Shown here: positions 27,437 through 35,940 of the stretch, one piece after another
Position numbering within the stretch: position 1 is the first letter of the stretch
Layout: each line of letters opens with the position of its first letter
Assembly (NCBI GenBank): GCA_038145075.1
Contig: JAYQOY010000002.1
Span: 8,192-72,191 of the forward strand
DNA length: 64,000 nucleotides
Direction: 5' to 3'
Origin: TMED14 sp038145075
Lineage (GTDB): Bacteria; Bacteroidota; Bacteroidia; Flavobacteriales; Schleiferiaceae
Position numbers and translations under genes: made by a program
Notes under the pieces: model-generated
Databases searched by the model: none
Seen by the model: only the letters and a program-made list of their open reading frames with translations
What the model was told of the DNA's origin: nothing

Positions 27437-27444
27437 CAAAGGTA
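27437..27444 (-). promoter_or_regulatory. Promoter -7 element directly before purM
   Basis: TACCTTTG on the minus strand, followed by CGGT and the ATG. If used, transcription would start at or next to the start codon, giving a leaderless mRNA. Confidence 0.45.
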
Positions 27445-27455
27445 CGATGCAGCCT

Positions 27456-29972
27456 TTACTGGATGCGGATGTAGGTACCGGCTGGAAGCTCGTCGGCGTA
27501 CTCGGGGTTCATCGCCTCCAATTCCTTTGGACGCATGCCCAGTTCCTTGGCGATAGACTTAAAGGACTCATCGACGGCCACCTGACGGTGCGTCTTGTCG
27601 AACTCCGTATAGTCGCCTCGAACCGTCACCTTCAAGACCATGCCTGGGAAGGGGCGAATGCCACGCAAGCCACCGTTCAGACGCTTAAGGTCCGAAATGG
27701 TAATGTTGTTGTTGCGGCAAATGGTGGTGTAGGTATCGCGCTCCTGAACCGTGTACATCTGGCCGATGACGGGCTTGTCGTCTTCTTTGGCCTTTTCAGC
27801 CTCCGCTTCAGCCAAGGCAGCGGAATCCACAGGTGGAACATAATCATCGCGAATGACGCGGAAGTCCGTACGGCGGTTGATTTGGTTAGCCACCTCTTGC
27901 TGCGACGCAGGCATCTTCTTGATGTTGCGTTCGGTCAATTGCGTACCCGCTGGGAATAGGTCGGCACCGAGGCCTTTGTAGCCCGCAGGAATTTCAAAGG
28001 GTTGGCTTTCACCCATACCCACGGCCACCAGACGATCCGGATGGATGCCGCGAGAAATCAAATAGCTTACGGAGGTGTCCGCACGATGCTGAGAGAGGAT
28101 TTGGTTCTTGTCGTCCACGTCGCGGTAGTCCGTGTGAGAACGCAATTCGATCACGATGTTCGGGTTCAACGTCAAGGTCTTCACCACGGTATCGAGAGCG
28201 GCCCGCGCTTGGTCGTTCAAGTCCCATTTAGCCAAAGCAAAGTAGACATCAGGCAAGATGATAGGAATTTCAATGGGGTCCATCTTTGCCTTCACGTCTA
28301 CCGTGTGCATGTAGACGTTCTGGGCCTCCATGTAGTTAAAGGCCTCCAAAGCGAGAGCTTGGGTGTTGGCACGTGCGCCTGAATTCAGGAACTTTTTCTT
28401 CTCAAAGGAGAAGCTGTAGTTTACGTCCCCAGCAAGATCGTCAGACTCTAGAACGAAGCTGCCGTCCTTACCCGTTTGAACGACTTGGCTAAATCCATCG
28501 TTGCCTGTGATTTTGACTGCAGCGCCTCCGATGGGCTGGTTGTCTTTGGAGCTGACCAAGGTGCCCGAAATACGGTACTTCAAAGGCACTTCGTACAGCG
28601 TCCAGATGTCGTCACCGCCCTGACCGCCAGCGCGGTTGGAGATGAAGTAGCCGTCTTGCATACCACCTGGACGAAGCAAGATACCGAAGTCATCGGCTGA
28701 GCTATTGATGGGGGCCTTCAAATTCTCAGGAATACCCGTAGGCATGCCGTCCGCACCCAATTCTACACGGTAGAGGTCAAAACCGCCCATGCCAGGCAAG
28801 CCGTTAGAGGCAAAGTAGAGGTAGCCGTCGTCGTGCAAGAAGGGATAGAGCTCGTCGCCCGGCGTGTTAACCAAGGCACCCAAATTGATTGGTTCTCCCC
28901 AGCCGCGAGCCTTCTTATCCACTTTGACCATCCAGAGGTCTTTGGAGCCATTTACAGAACCATCCAAATCGCCCGCAAAGAACAAGGTTTGGTCATCTGG
29001 ACTAATGGCAGGATGACCTACGGACTTTGAGGAATCCGTCGCAATGACGATCAACTGAGGCTCCTGCCACGTCAAACCTGCTTTGCGCGTGGAGTAAATC
29101 GCACAACCCAATTGTTGCCGACGCACGTCCATACAGCGCGTAAAGTACATGGTGCGGCGACGCTGGTCAAATACAGGGCTTCCCTCGTGGTCTTCCGTAT
29201 TTACCGCCTCAGGAAGGAGGGCGGGCTCTGAAAAGGTTTGCACCTTGGCAGCCGATGGATCCGCCTTGGGGGCCTTGCCGCGGCTGCGCTTGCTGCGCGA
29301 GCTGCCGTCTGCGTTCAGGCGCTCTGAGGAATAGATGTCCGAAAAGCGCTCACCGGTCCAGCCGTCTTTCTTGCGACCAATGCCGCCTTCACGCATCGAG
29401 GTGAATAAAATTTCTTCGTAGGTATCGGGACGACCGCTAAAGGTCATGCCAAAGTCATGTGAAGAAGAGTTAAGGCTCGCCAAATTGCCCACCTGGAAGC
29501 GCGTCAAAGACTTCTGCCATGCAACGGCGTCCTGGCAGGACTGAACCCCTGCGGGTCCGCGGTCGTCGCTGGGGAAGGCGCGGGCAAAATCTTCGTAGGC
29601 CTTTAGGGCGTCTTCGTATTCGCTCTGGTATTTCAGCATTTCCGCAATGCCGAGGTAGACCTCAGCGGTCTCCATCTTCATTTTCAGAGCGCGCGTATAC
29701 TGTGCTTCTGCCTGCTTGTACTGGAAGGTGTAGCGGTAGCACTCCGCTAGGCGAAAAGCAATCTCTGCCTTCTCTCCGCGGGTCTTGACTTTGGAGTAGG
29801 CTTTCTTGTACAAATTGATCGCCTGCGTGTACTCTTTGCCATCGTAGAAGCCATCCGCTTGACGCACAATGCGCGGGCTTTTAGATTCTTCCGTCTCTGC
29901 GTCTTGCGCAAAAACTGCAGCTGTAGAGCCAAACGTAAAGAGGAGAGTATACAGGTAAAATGCCTTCTTCAT
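27456..29972 (-). CDS. PorE-like TPR / PD40 propeller / OmpA / LysM outer-membrane protein
   Basis: A protein of 838 residues from the ATG at 29972 (MKKAFYLYTLLF). It has a signal peptide ending AAVFAQ without lipobox cysteine, TPR repeats (about 35-150), and a PD40-type beta-propeller (about 260-450; SVGHPAISPDDQTLFFAGDL). A carboxypeptidase-regulatory-like domain (about 460-530) and an OmpA peptidoglycan-binding domain (about 580-680; ELRSHTDYRDVDDKN, LSQHRADTSVSYL) follow, with two C-terminal LysM-like modules (about 740-838). Apart from the LysM modules and the missing lipid anchor, this order resembles PorE, a type IX secretion component. It probably tethers an envelope complex to peptidoglycan. 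Confidence 0.88.
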   Translation of the reverse strand: MKKAFYLYTLLFTFGSTAAVFAQDAETEESKSPRIVRQADGFYDGKEYTQAINLYKKAYSKVKTRGEKAEIAFRLAECYRYTFQYKQAEAQYTRALKMKMETAEVYLGIAEMLKYQSEYEDALKAYEDFARAFPSDDRGPAGVQSCQDAVAWQKSLTRFQVGNLASLNSSSHDFGMTFSGRPDTYEEILFTSMREGGIGRKKDGWTGERFSDIYSSERLNADGSSRSKRSRGKAPKADPSAAKVQTFSEPALLPEAVNTEDHEGSPVFDQRRRTMYFTRCMDVRRQQLGCAIYSTRKAGLTWQEPQLIVIATDSSKSVGHPAISPDDQTLFFAGDLDGSVNGSKDLWMVKVDKKARGWGEPINLGALVNTPGDELYPFLHDDGYLYFASNGLPGMGGFDLYRVELGADGMPTGIPENLKAPINSSADDFGILLRPGGMQDGYFISNRAGGQGGDDIWTLYEVPLKYRISGTLVSSKDNQPIGGAAVKITGNDGFSQVVQTGKDGSFVLESDDLAGDVNYSFSFEKKKFLNSGARANTQALALEAFNYMEAQNVYMHTVDVKAKMDPIEIPIILPDVYFALAKWDLNDQARAALDTVVKTLTLNPNIVIELRSHTDYRDVDDKNQILSQHRADTSVSYLISRGIHPDRLVAVGMGESQPFEIPAGYKGLGADLFPAGTQLTERNIKKMPASQQEVANQINRRTDFRVIRDDYVPPVDSAALAEAEAEKAKEDDKPVIGQMYTVQERDTYTTICRNNNITISDLKRLNGGLRGIRPFPGMVLKVTVRGDYTEFDKTHRQVAVDESFKSIAKELGMRPKELEAMNPEYADELPAGTYIRIQ

Positions 29973-30028
29973 GACCGCGTGCAAGTGTGCATAGTGGGGT
30001 TAAACCACTAAAGTAGCCAAAAGCGCGC

Positions 30029-30061
30029 AAAAAAAGACCCCCGGGCACTGCCACGGGGGTC
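30029..30061 (-). terminator. Rho-independent terminator after glutamine synthetase
   Basis: Stem GACCCCCG / CGGGGGTC with a 10-base loop, followed on the minus strand by seven T. A T run on the other side could let it act in both directions. It lies 28 bases past the stop codon. Confidence 0.9.
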
Positions 30062-30088
30062 GATTTTTTATGAAGTTTGCTCCGCTTC

Positions 30089-32278
30089 TTATCGGATGTA
30101 GAGCATTTCGCGGTACTTGGGCAAAGGCCACATCTCATTGTCGACCAACAATTCAAGTTTGTCCACTTCGTAGCGGATGCTGCCAAAATAGGGCTTTACG
30201 GTATCGCAGTAGGCCAATGCACGCTCGCGGGTATCCGCGATGTTGTTGGCTGCCTTGCGCGCTTCCGTCATTTCTTCGGCTTGCGAAAGCACCTTAGAAA
30301 TGCGCTCCGAAATCTCAATGATCATGTCCACTTGCTCCTTGCTCAAACGCTTAAAGCTGTCTGCAGGCAGTACTTCCTTCAATCGCATCACGTTTTGGCT
30401 CAAGATAGATTGGTACTCAATCGCCGTGGGAACGATGTGATTTTTCACCAAATCGGACAATGTGCGCGACTCAATTTGAATCTTCTTGTAGTACTCCTCC
30501 TGAAGGATCTCATACCGTGCTTCCAATTCTACGTGGCTCAGAACTCCGTGCTCGGCAAAGAGCGCTTGGGCCTCTTTCGTAACGTAGAAATCCAATGCAC
30601 GTGGCGTATCTGGCGTGTTCTTCAAACCGCGCTTTTCCGCTTCTTTCTTCCAGGCGTCTGAATAGCCATCGCCTTCAAAACGAATTGCCTTTGAGGCCTT
30701 GATGTAGTCTTTTAAGACGTTGAAGATGGCGTCGTCCTTCTTCATGCCGCCTTTGATGAGTGCGTCCACAGCCACCTTGAACTTCTTCAATTGGTCCGCT
30801 ACGATCAGGTTGATGACGGTCATAGACGCGGAACAGTTCGCCGTAGAGCCTACTGCGCGCAATTCAAATTTGTTACCGGTGAAGGCGAAGGGTGAGGTAC
30901 GGTTGCGGTCCGTGTTGTCCAAAAGGATTTCAGGGATCTTACCGACTACGTTCAGTTTGAGCTCCGTCTTCTTCTCAGGAGACATTTTGCCGCTTTCCAA
31001 CTTCTCCAGCTCGTCCAAAACTTCGGAAAGCTGTGAACCAATGAACACGGAGATGATGGCAGGAGGAGCCTCGTTTGCACCCAAGCGGTGGTCGTTCGAC
31101 GCTGCGGCAATGGCTGCACGGATGAGATCTGCACGGTCGTTTACCGCCTTGATGGTGTTGATGAAGAAGGTCAAGAACAACAAGTTGCGCTTAGGCGTGC
31201 TACCCGGCGCCAAGAGGTTGATGCCGGTGTTGGTGCTCAAGCTCCAGTTGTTGTGCTTACCAGAGCCGTTGATGCCTGCAAAGGGCTTCTCATGCAGGAG
31301 CACGCGGAAGGCGTGACGGCGCGCTACTTTGTCCAGAATATCCATGAACAAGGAGTTGTGGTCCACAGCTACGTTGGCCTCTTCGAAGATGGGCGCAAAT
31401 TCAAACTGACCTGGGGCCACTTCGTTGTGGCGCGTCTTGACGGGTATGCCCAATTTGTGGCACTCGTATTCCACTTCGCGCATGTAGCCCATGACGCGCT
31501 CGGGGATGCTACCGAAGTAGTGGTCGTCCATCTGCTGGCCTTTGGCGGGAGAGTGTCCGAGGAGCGTTCGGCCCGTCATAACCAAGTCAGGGCGTGCGTT
31601 GAACAAAGCTTCGTCGACCAAGAAGTACTCTTGCTCCCATCCTAAAGTCGCGTTGACCTTGGTGATGTTCTTGTCAAAGTACTGACCCACTTCTGTGGCA
31701 GCGTGATCCACGGCTTGCAGAGCGCGCAACAGGGGCACTTTGTGGTCCAAAGCTTCACCCGTGTACGAAACGAATACGGAAGGAATGCATAGGGTGCTGC
31801 CAAAAACAAAGGCGGGCGACGTAGGATCCCAAGCGGTATACCCACGAGCCTCAAACGTATTGCGAATACCACCGTTGGGGAAAGACGACGCATCTGGCTC
31901 CGCTTGAACCAACATGCCGCCGTTGAATTTTTCAATGGCGTGGCCATCGGACGTAGGCTCAAAGAAACCATCGTGCTTTTCTGCCGTGGCGCCTGTCAAA
32001 GGCTGGAACCAGTGGGTGTAGTGGGATGCGCCTTTGGAAATGGACCATGCTTTCATGGCCGTAGCTACTTGGTCTGCAATCTCGCGATCAATCTTATTGC
32101 CCTTTTCGATGGCGTTCAAGACGCTCTCGTATGCTTCTTTGGACATGTACTCGCGCATGGCCTTCTGATTAAAGACATGCGAGCCGTAGTACTCGGAGGA
32201 TTTGGTGAAGGGGTTAACGAAATCGATGGGCTTGTGCTGGCTAGCTTGCTCAAGACCGGAAAAACGTGCTTTTGCCAT
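30089..32278 (-). CDS. Glutamine synthetase type III
   Basis: A 729-residue GSIII, the long form typical of Bacteroidota and cyanobacteria, making glutamine from glutamate, ammonia and ATP. Landmarks are NPFTKSSEYYGSHVFNQKAM, the GWEQEYFLVDEALF Mg/Glu site, PVKTRHNEVAPGQFEFAPIF, HEKPFAGINGSGKHNNWSLS and FRVLLHEKPF. It stands alone between a promoter and a terminator. Confidence 0.97.
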   Translation of the reverse strand: MAKARFSGLEQASQHKPIDFVNPFTKSSEYYGSHVFNQKAMREYMSKEAYESVLNAIEKGNKIDREIADQVATAMKAWSISKGASHYTHWFQPLTGATAEKHDGFFEPTSDGHAIEKFNGGMLVQAEPDASSFPNGGIRNTFEARGYTAWDPTSPAFVFGSTLCIPSVFVSYTGEALDHKVPLLRALQAVDHAATEVGQYFDKNITKVNATLGWEQEYFLVDEALFNARPDLVMTGRTLLGHSPAKGQQMDDHYFGSIPERVMGYMREVEYECHKLGIPVKTRHNEVAPGQFEFAPIFEEANVAVDHNSLFMDILDKVARRHAFRVLLHEKPFAGINGSGKHNNWSLSTNTGINLLAPGSTPKRNLLFLTFFINTIKAVNDRADLIRAAIAAASNDHRLGANEAPPAIISVFIGSQLSEVLDELEKLESGKMSPEKKTELKLNVVGKIPEILLDNTDRNRTSPFAFTGNKFELRAVGSTANCSASMTVINLIVADQLKKFKVAVDALIKGGMKKDDAIFNVLKDYIKASKAIRFEGDGYSDAWKKEAEKRGLKNTPDTPRALDFYVTKEAQALFAEHGVLSHVELEARYEILQEEYYKKIQIESRTLSDLVKNHIVPTAIEYQSILSQNVMRLKEVLPADSFKRLSKEQVDMIIEISERISKVLSQAEEMTEARKAANNIADTRERALAYCDTVKPYFGSIRYEVDKLELLVDNEMWPLPKYREMLYIR

Positions 32279-32297
32279 GGGGTTTTTTAATTTTTTA

Positions 32298-32305
32298 CAA
32301 AGGTA
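32298..32305 (-). promoter_or_regulatory. Promoter -7 element of glutamine synthetase
   Basis: TACCTTTG on the minus strand, 19 bases before the ATG, in an A/T-rich 190-base intergenic region with otherwise no gene. No -33 TTG at the right distance was found. Confidence 0.45.
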
Positions 32306-32424
32306 CCCCCCTTTTTTGAGGTGACATACTGCCTAAAAACAATTTTTTCAACCAAAGACCCCCTTCAAAATGGTCAAAACGGCGTTTAATTGTTAAAAAC
32401 TTCCGTCTTTGAGGTGTGAAAACG

Positions 32425-32448
32425 AAAAAAGGCCCTTCGAGGGGCCTT
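32425..32448 (-). terminator. Rho-independent terminator after tatA
   Basis: Stem AAGGCCC / GGGCCTT with a short TTCGAG loop, followed on the minus strand by T residues. It lies 20 bases past the tatA stop. Confidence 0.85.
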
Positions 32449-32468
32449 CTGTTCGCAACCTGTACCGA

Positions 32469-32720
32469 TTATTTCAATCGACCGACGGTGTCGTCGATGG
32501 ATTCTTTGATCTCTTGGATGCTATCCTTGGCGGACTTTACGGTGGGGTCCGCATCGGCGGCCTTGGTGATTTCGGCCTTTAAATCGTTGGAGGCGTTCCG
32601 AACCATTTTAATGGTCCTGCCTGCCATTCGGGCGATTTCCGGCAACTTATCGGTACCAAAAAGCATCAGCACCGCAAAAAGCAGGAATACTACTTCTCCG
32701 GTGCTGATGAATAGAAACAT
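32469..32720 (-). CDS. tatA: Sec-independent translocase protein TatA/E
   Basis: An 83-residue Tat component. One N-terminal transmembrane helix (about 4-20, ISTGEVVFLLFAVLMLF) is followed by the FGTDKLPEIARMAGR hinge and amphipathic helix, then a charged tail. It forms the pore for folded-protein export. It follows secDF by 9 bases, so Sec and Tat components are co-transcribed. Confidence 0.92.
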   Translation of the reverse strand: MFLFISTGEVVFLLFAVLMLFGTDKLPEIARMAGRTIKMVRNASNDLKAEITKAADADPTVKSAKDSIQEIKESIDDTVGRLK

Positions 32721-32729
32721 GGTCTAAAG

Positions 32730-35700
32730 TTAGGCCTGAGCTTTCTCTTTGCCCAAACGGTTGGACGTGTCGTGCAACACCGGCGAAGCGATGAAGAGCG
32801 AAGAGTACGTACCAATTACAATACCCAAGAGGATGGCGAAGATGAATCCGCGCAATACTTCACCTCCGAAGATGAAGATGATCAAGAGTACGATGATGGT
32901 CGTGAAGGAGGTGTTGAAGGTTCGACTCAGCGTAGCGTTCAAGGCGTTGTCCAGAACGTCCTCCTTCATTTCCTGCTTGGTACTACCAGCGAAGTACTCA
33001 CGGATACGGTCAAACACAACGACCGTGTCGTTCAAGGAGTAGCCAATAACGGTTAGGATAGCTGCGATGAAGGCTTGGTCGACTTCCAAAGAGAAAGGAA
33101 GCACACCGTCCAACAAAGAGAATGCACCCAACACGATGATGGTGTCGTGCACCGTAGCGGCTACCGCACCCAAAGAGTACTGCCACTTGCTAAAGCGGAG
33201 CAAGAGGTACAAGAAGATGGCCAACAAAGAGAAGATAACGGCCCAAACGGCGGTATCCTTAATGTCGTCTGCTACCGTTGGACCTACTTGACGTGAAGCT
33301 ACTAGACCTACGGCCTCTTCATCGGAGGGAGTAATGAAGTTTGCCGCTTCAATAGGTGTAGCGTAGAAGGACTTCACTCCTTCGTACAAGCTCGCCTGGA
33401 TAGCCTCTTCCACATCCGCACCGTTTTCAGACACGCGGTAGTTGGTCGTAATGACCACTTGATCAGGGGTACCCAACGTTTTTACCGTTGGCGTGAACGC
33501 ACGGCCGTCTTCACCGACCCACTGCGCACCCAAGGCGTTGGCCACAGCTGCAACTTCGACAGGTTGGTCAAAGCGAACCTGGTAGGTACGACCGCCTTCA
33601 AAGTCTACACCCAAGCTCAAGCCGCGGGTAAACAAGGAGCCCAAACTCACCAAGATCAGAACCGCAGAGAAGATGTACGCAGGCTTGCGCATGCTCATGA
33701 ATTTGAAGTTGGTGCTGGTGAACCACTTTTCGGTCACCTTGGTAGAGAACTTCATGTTCTCAGACTTCTTCAAGCGCCATTCGAAGAATAAACGCGTAAT
33801 GAAGATGGCGGTAAAGAGCGAAGATGCAATACCGATGATCAAGGTAGTCGCAAAGCCACGGATGGGACCGGTACCAAAGACAAACAAGATGATAGCCGTC
33901 AACAAGGTCGTTACGTTGGCGTCGATGATGGCCGAACGCGAGAACTTGTAGCCGTCTGCAATAGCCATGCGCACCGCCTTACCGGTGGCCAACTCTTCGC
34001 GGATACGGTCGTAGATCAATACGTTCGCATCCACCGCCATACCGATGGTCAAAACGATACCCGCCATACCCGGCAAGGTCAATACCGCACCAAAGGCGTC
34101 CAAGATGCCGAAGATGAAGAACATGTTCACGATCAAGGCCAAGCTCGCACCCAGACCTGCACCACTGTAGTAGAATACCATGTACACCAAAACGATGAGC
34201 AGGGCGAATGCAAACGAGTTCATGCTAGACGAAATGGCCTCTTTACCCAAGCTTGGTCCAACGACGTCGCTTTGGATGATGCGCGCAGGAACGGGAAGCT
34301 TACCCGCCTTCAAAACGTTGGCCAAGTCCGTAGCCTCGTCCAAGCTGAAGCCGCCTTCAATCTGGGTACGACCGCCAGAGATCTCACCATTGACGCGAGG
34401 GTAGCTGTAAACCAAGTTGTCCAGGACGACGGCAACGTGGCCCTTTGGCGTCTTACTGCCCTCTTCTTTGGTGAGCTGCTGCCAGATTTGTGCCCCTTGG
34501 CCGTTCATGGCCATGGTCACCACAGGGTTGTTGCCTTGGTCAAACTCTTGACGCGCGTCCACGATGACACCACCGTCCAATTCAGGCTCGTTGTTGCGGT
34601 TGCCTTGAAGGGCAATTAACAAGGTGACTTCGCTTTCATTTTCGGGACGTGTCCATGCAAAGCGAACGTAGCGCGCATTGCCAGGGATGAGGTTGCGCAC
34701 CTCGGGCATGCTCAAGTAGTCGTTGATGGTGGCCGTATCACGGGTCAACGCATACCCGATTACTGGACCTTCATTGGGAACGAAGGTCTGGGGGTTGACG
34801 TTCAACTGGAAGACATTGAATAGCGGGTTGAAGGCCAAAGCCGAAGAATCCGTAGCCGCAGGTGCGTCTGTAACCGCAGGTACGTCTGCAGCGGCAACCT
34901 CTTCGGCTGCAGCCTCAGCGCCCTCTTCGCCAATGGCGGTAGGCAAGGTGAGATCCGCTGCACCTTCAGCGCCTTCGCTGACTTCAGCAGCATTCTTATT
35001 GGGATTTTCCACGATAGAGCGCAACTTCTCGTTGGCGTTCACCATGTACTGCATCCAAGCAGCGCCCAAATCGGCACGCCAGAACTCCAAACGCGCGGTG
35101 CTCTGCAAGAGACGCTGTACGCGAACGGGGTCCTTCACACCGGGGAGCTCCACTAAGATGCGGCCCGTGCCATCCAAGCGCTGGATGTTGGGCTGAACGA
35201 CACCAAATTGGTCGATACGCGCCTTCAATACGGTGTAAACGTTTTGGATAGCTGCCTCCACGTCTTCCGTGATGGCTGCTTTAATAGCTTCGTCCGTGGC
35301 ATTGAAGCCCAGACGGTCGGTCATGTCTTTGGTTCCGTAGAGACCTGGATCGCTCAAGGGGCGGGTGCCGCGCTCTGCGTCCAAGGCTTCCAAAAAGAGG
35401 GGCAAGTAGCCCAATTGGCTGTTGGACTGTGCAGCATCCGCACCGGCAATGGCGGCTTTGAACTGCTCATCTTCTGCGTTGCCGACCAAACCTTTCAATA
35501 CGTCGCGAACGCTTACCTCCAGGATAACGTTCATACCACCGCGCAAATCGAGGCCCAAGTTCATTTCCTTGGACTTGATCTCCTTGTACGTGTAGGACGT
35601 GAATCCCAAGTCATACACGACCTCATTGGCCATAGAATCCAACGCGTACTGGATTTTGGCAGGATTGTTGGCGTACTTGGATTCGATATCAGATTCTACC

Positions 35701-35789
35701 TGGCTCGTTACATAGCTGAACGAAAGTTCAAACAAGGATGCCAAGGCGAAAATGATGGCAAACAGACGGATAACTCCTTTATTCTGCAT
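32730..35789 (-). CDS. secDF: Protein translocase SecDF (fused)
   Basis: A 1019-residue fusion of SecD and SecF that uses proton motive force to complete Sec export. SecD has TM1 (about 5-25), LGLDLRGGMN near residue 80, the P1 periplasmic domain and GMAGIVLTIGMAVDANVLIY. SecF follows from about 685 with LGVDFEGGRTYQVRFDQP and VIGYSLNDTVVVFDRIRE. An acidic Ala/Glu-rich insert at about 262-320 interrupts the periplasmic region. A TAnnTTTG element lies upstream and tatA follows. Confidence 0.97.
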   Translation of the reverse strand: MQNKGVIRLFAIIFALASLFELSFSYVTSQVESDIESKYANNPAKIQYALDSMANEVVYDLGFTSYTYKEIKSKEMNLGLDLRGGMNVILEVSVRDVLKGLVGNAEDEQFKAAIAGADAAQSNSQLGYLPLFLEALDAERGTRPLSDPGLYGTKDMTDRLGFNATDEAIKAAITEDVEAAIQNVYTVLKARIDQFGVVQPNIQRLDGTGRILVELPGVKDPVRVQRLLQSTARLEFWRADLGAAWMQYMVNANEKLRSIVENPNKNAAEVSEGAEGAADLTLPTAIGEEGAEAAAEEVAAADVPAVTDAPAATDSSALAFNPLFNVFQLNVNPQTFVPNEGPVIGYALTRDTATINDYLSMPEVRNLIPGNARYVRFAWTRPENESEVTLLIALQGNRNNEPELDGGVIVDARQEFDQGNNPVVTMAMNGQGAQIWQQLTKEEGSKTPKGHVAVVLDNLVYSYPRVNGEISGGRTQIEGGFSLDEATDLANVLKAGKLPVPARIIQSDVVGPSLGKEAISSSMNSFAFALLIVLVYMVFYYSGAGLGASLALIVNMFFIFGILDAFGAVLTLPGMAGIVLTIGMAVDANVLIYDRIREELATGKAVRMAIADGYKFSRSAIIDANVTTLLTAIILFVFGTGPIRGFATTLIIGIASSLFTAIFITRLFFEWRLKKSENMKFSTKVTEKWFTSTNFKFMSMRKPAYIFSAVLILVSLGSLFTRGLSLGVDFEGGRTYQVRFDQPVEVAAVANALGAQWVGEDGRAFTPTVKTLGTPDQVVITTNYRVSENGADVEEAIQASLYEGVKSFYATPIEAANFITPSDEEAVGLVASRQVGPTVADDIKDTAVWAVIFSLLAIFLYLLLRFSKWQYSLGAVAATVHDTIIVLGAFSLLDGVLPFSLEVDQAFIAAILTVIGYSLNDTVVVFDRIREYFAGSTKQEMKEDVLDNALNATLSRTFNTSFTTIIVLLIIFIFGGEVLRGFIFAILLGIVIGTYSSLFIASPVLHDTSNRLGKEKAQA

Positions 35790-35814
35790 GGTTCTTCTTT
35801 TTGGAAATAGTCGG

Positions 35815-35822
35815 CAAATATA
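35815..35822 (-). promoter_or_regulatory. Promoter -7 element of secDF-tatA
   Basis: TATATTTG on the minus strand, 25 bases before the secDF ATG. Confidence 0.45.
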
Positions 35823-35940
35823 GTCCTTCTTGCGGTATACTAACAGAATGAAAACGCATACTCAAGGGTTCCAAGCGAATAAATGTGGAGCCGTGAATTC
35901 GGCGGCAGTTTTCCGACCTTTAGGACTTCACACCACGTGC

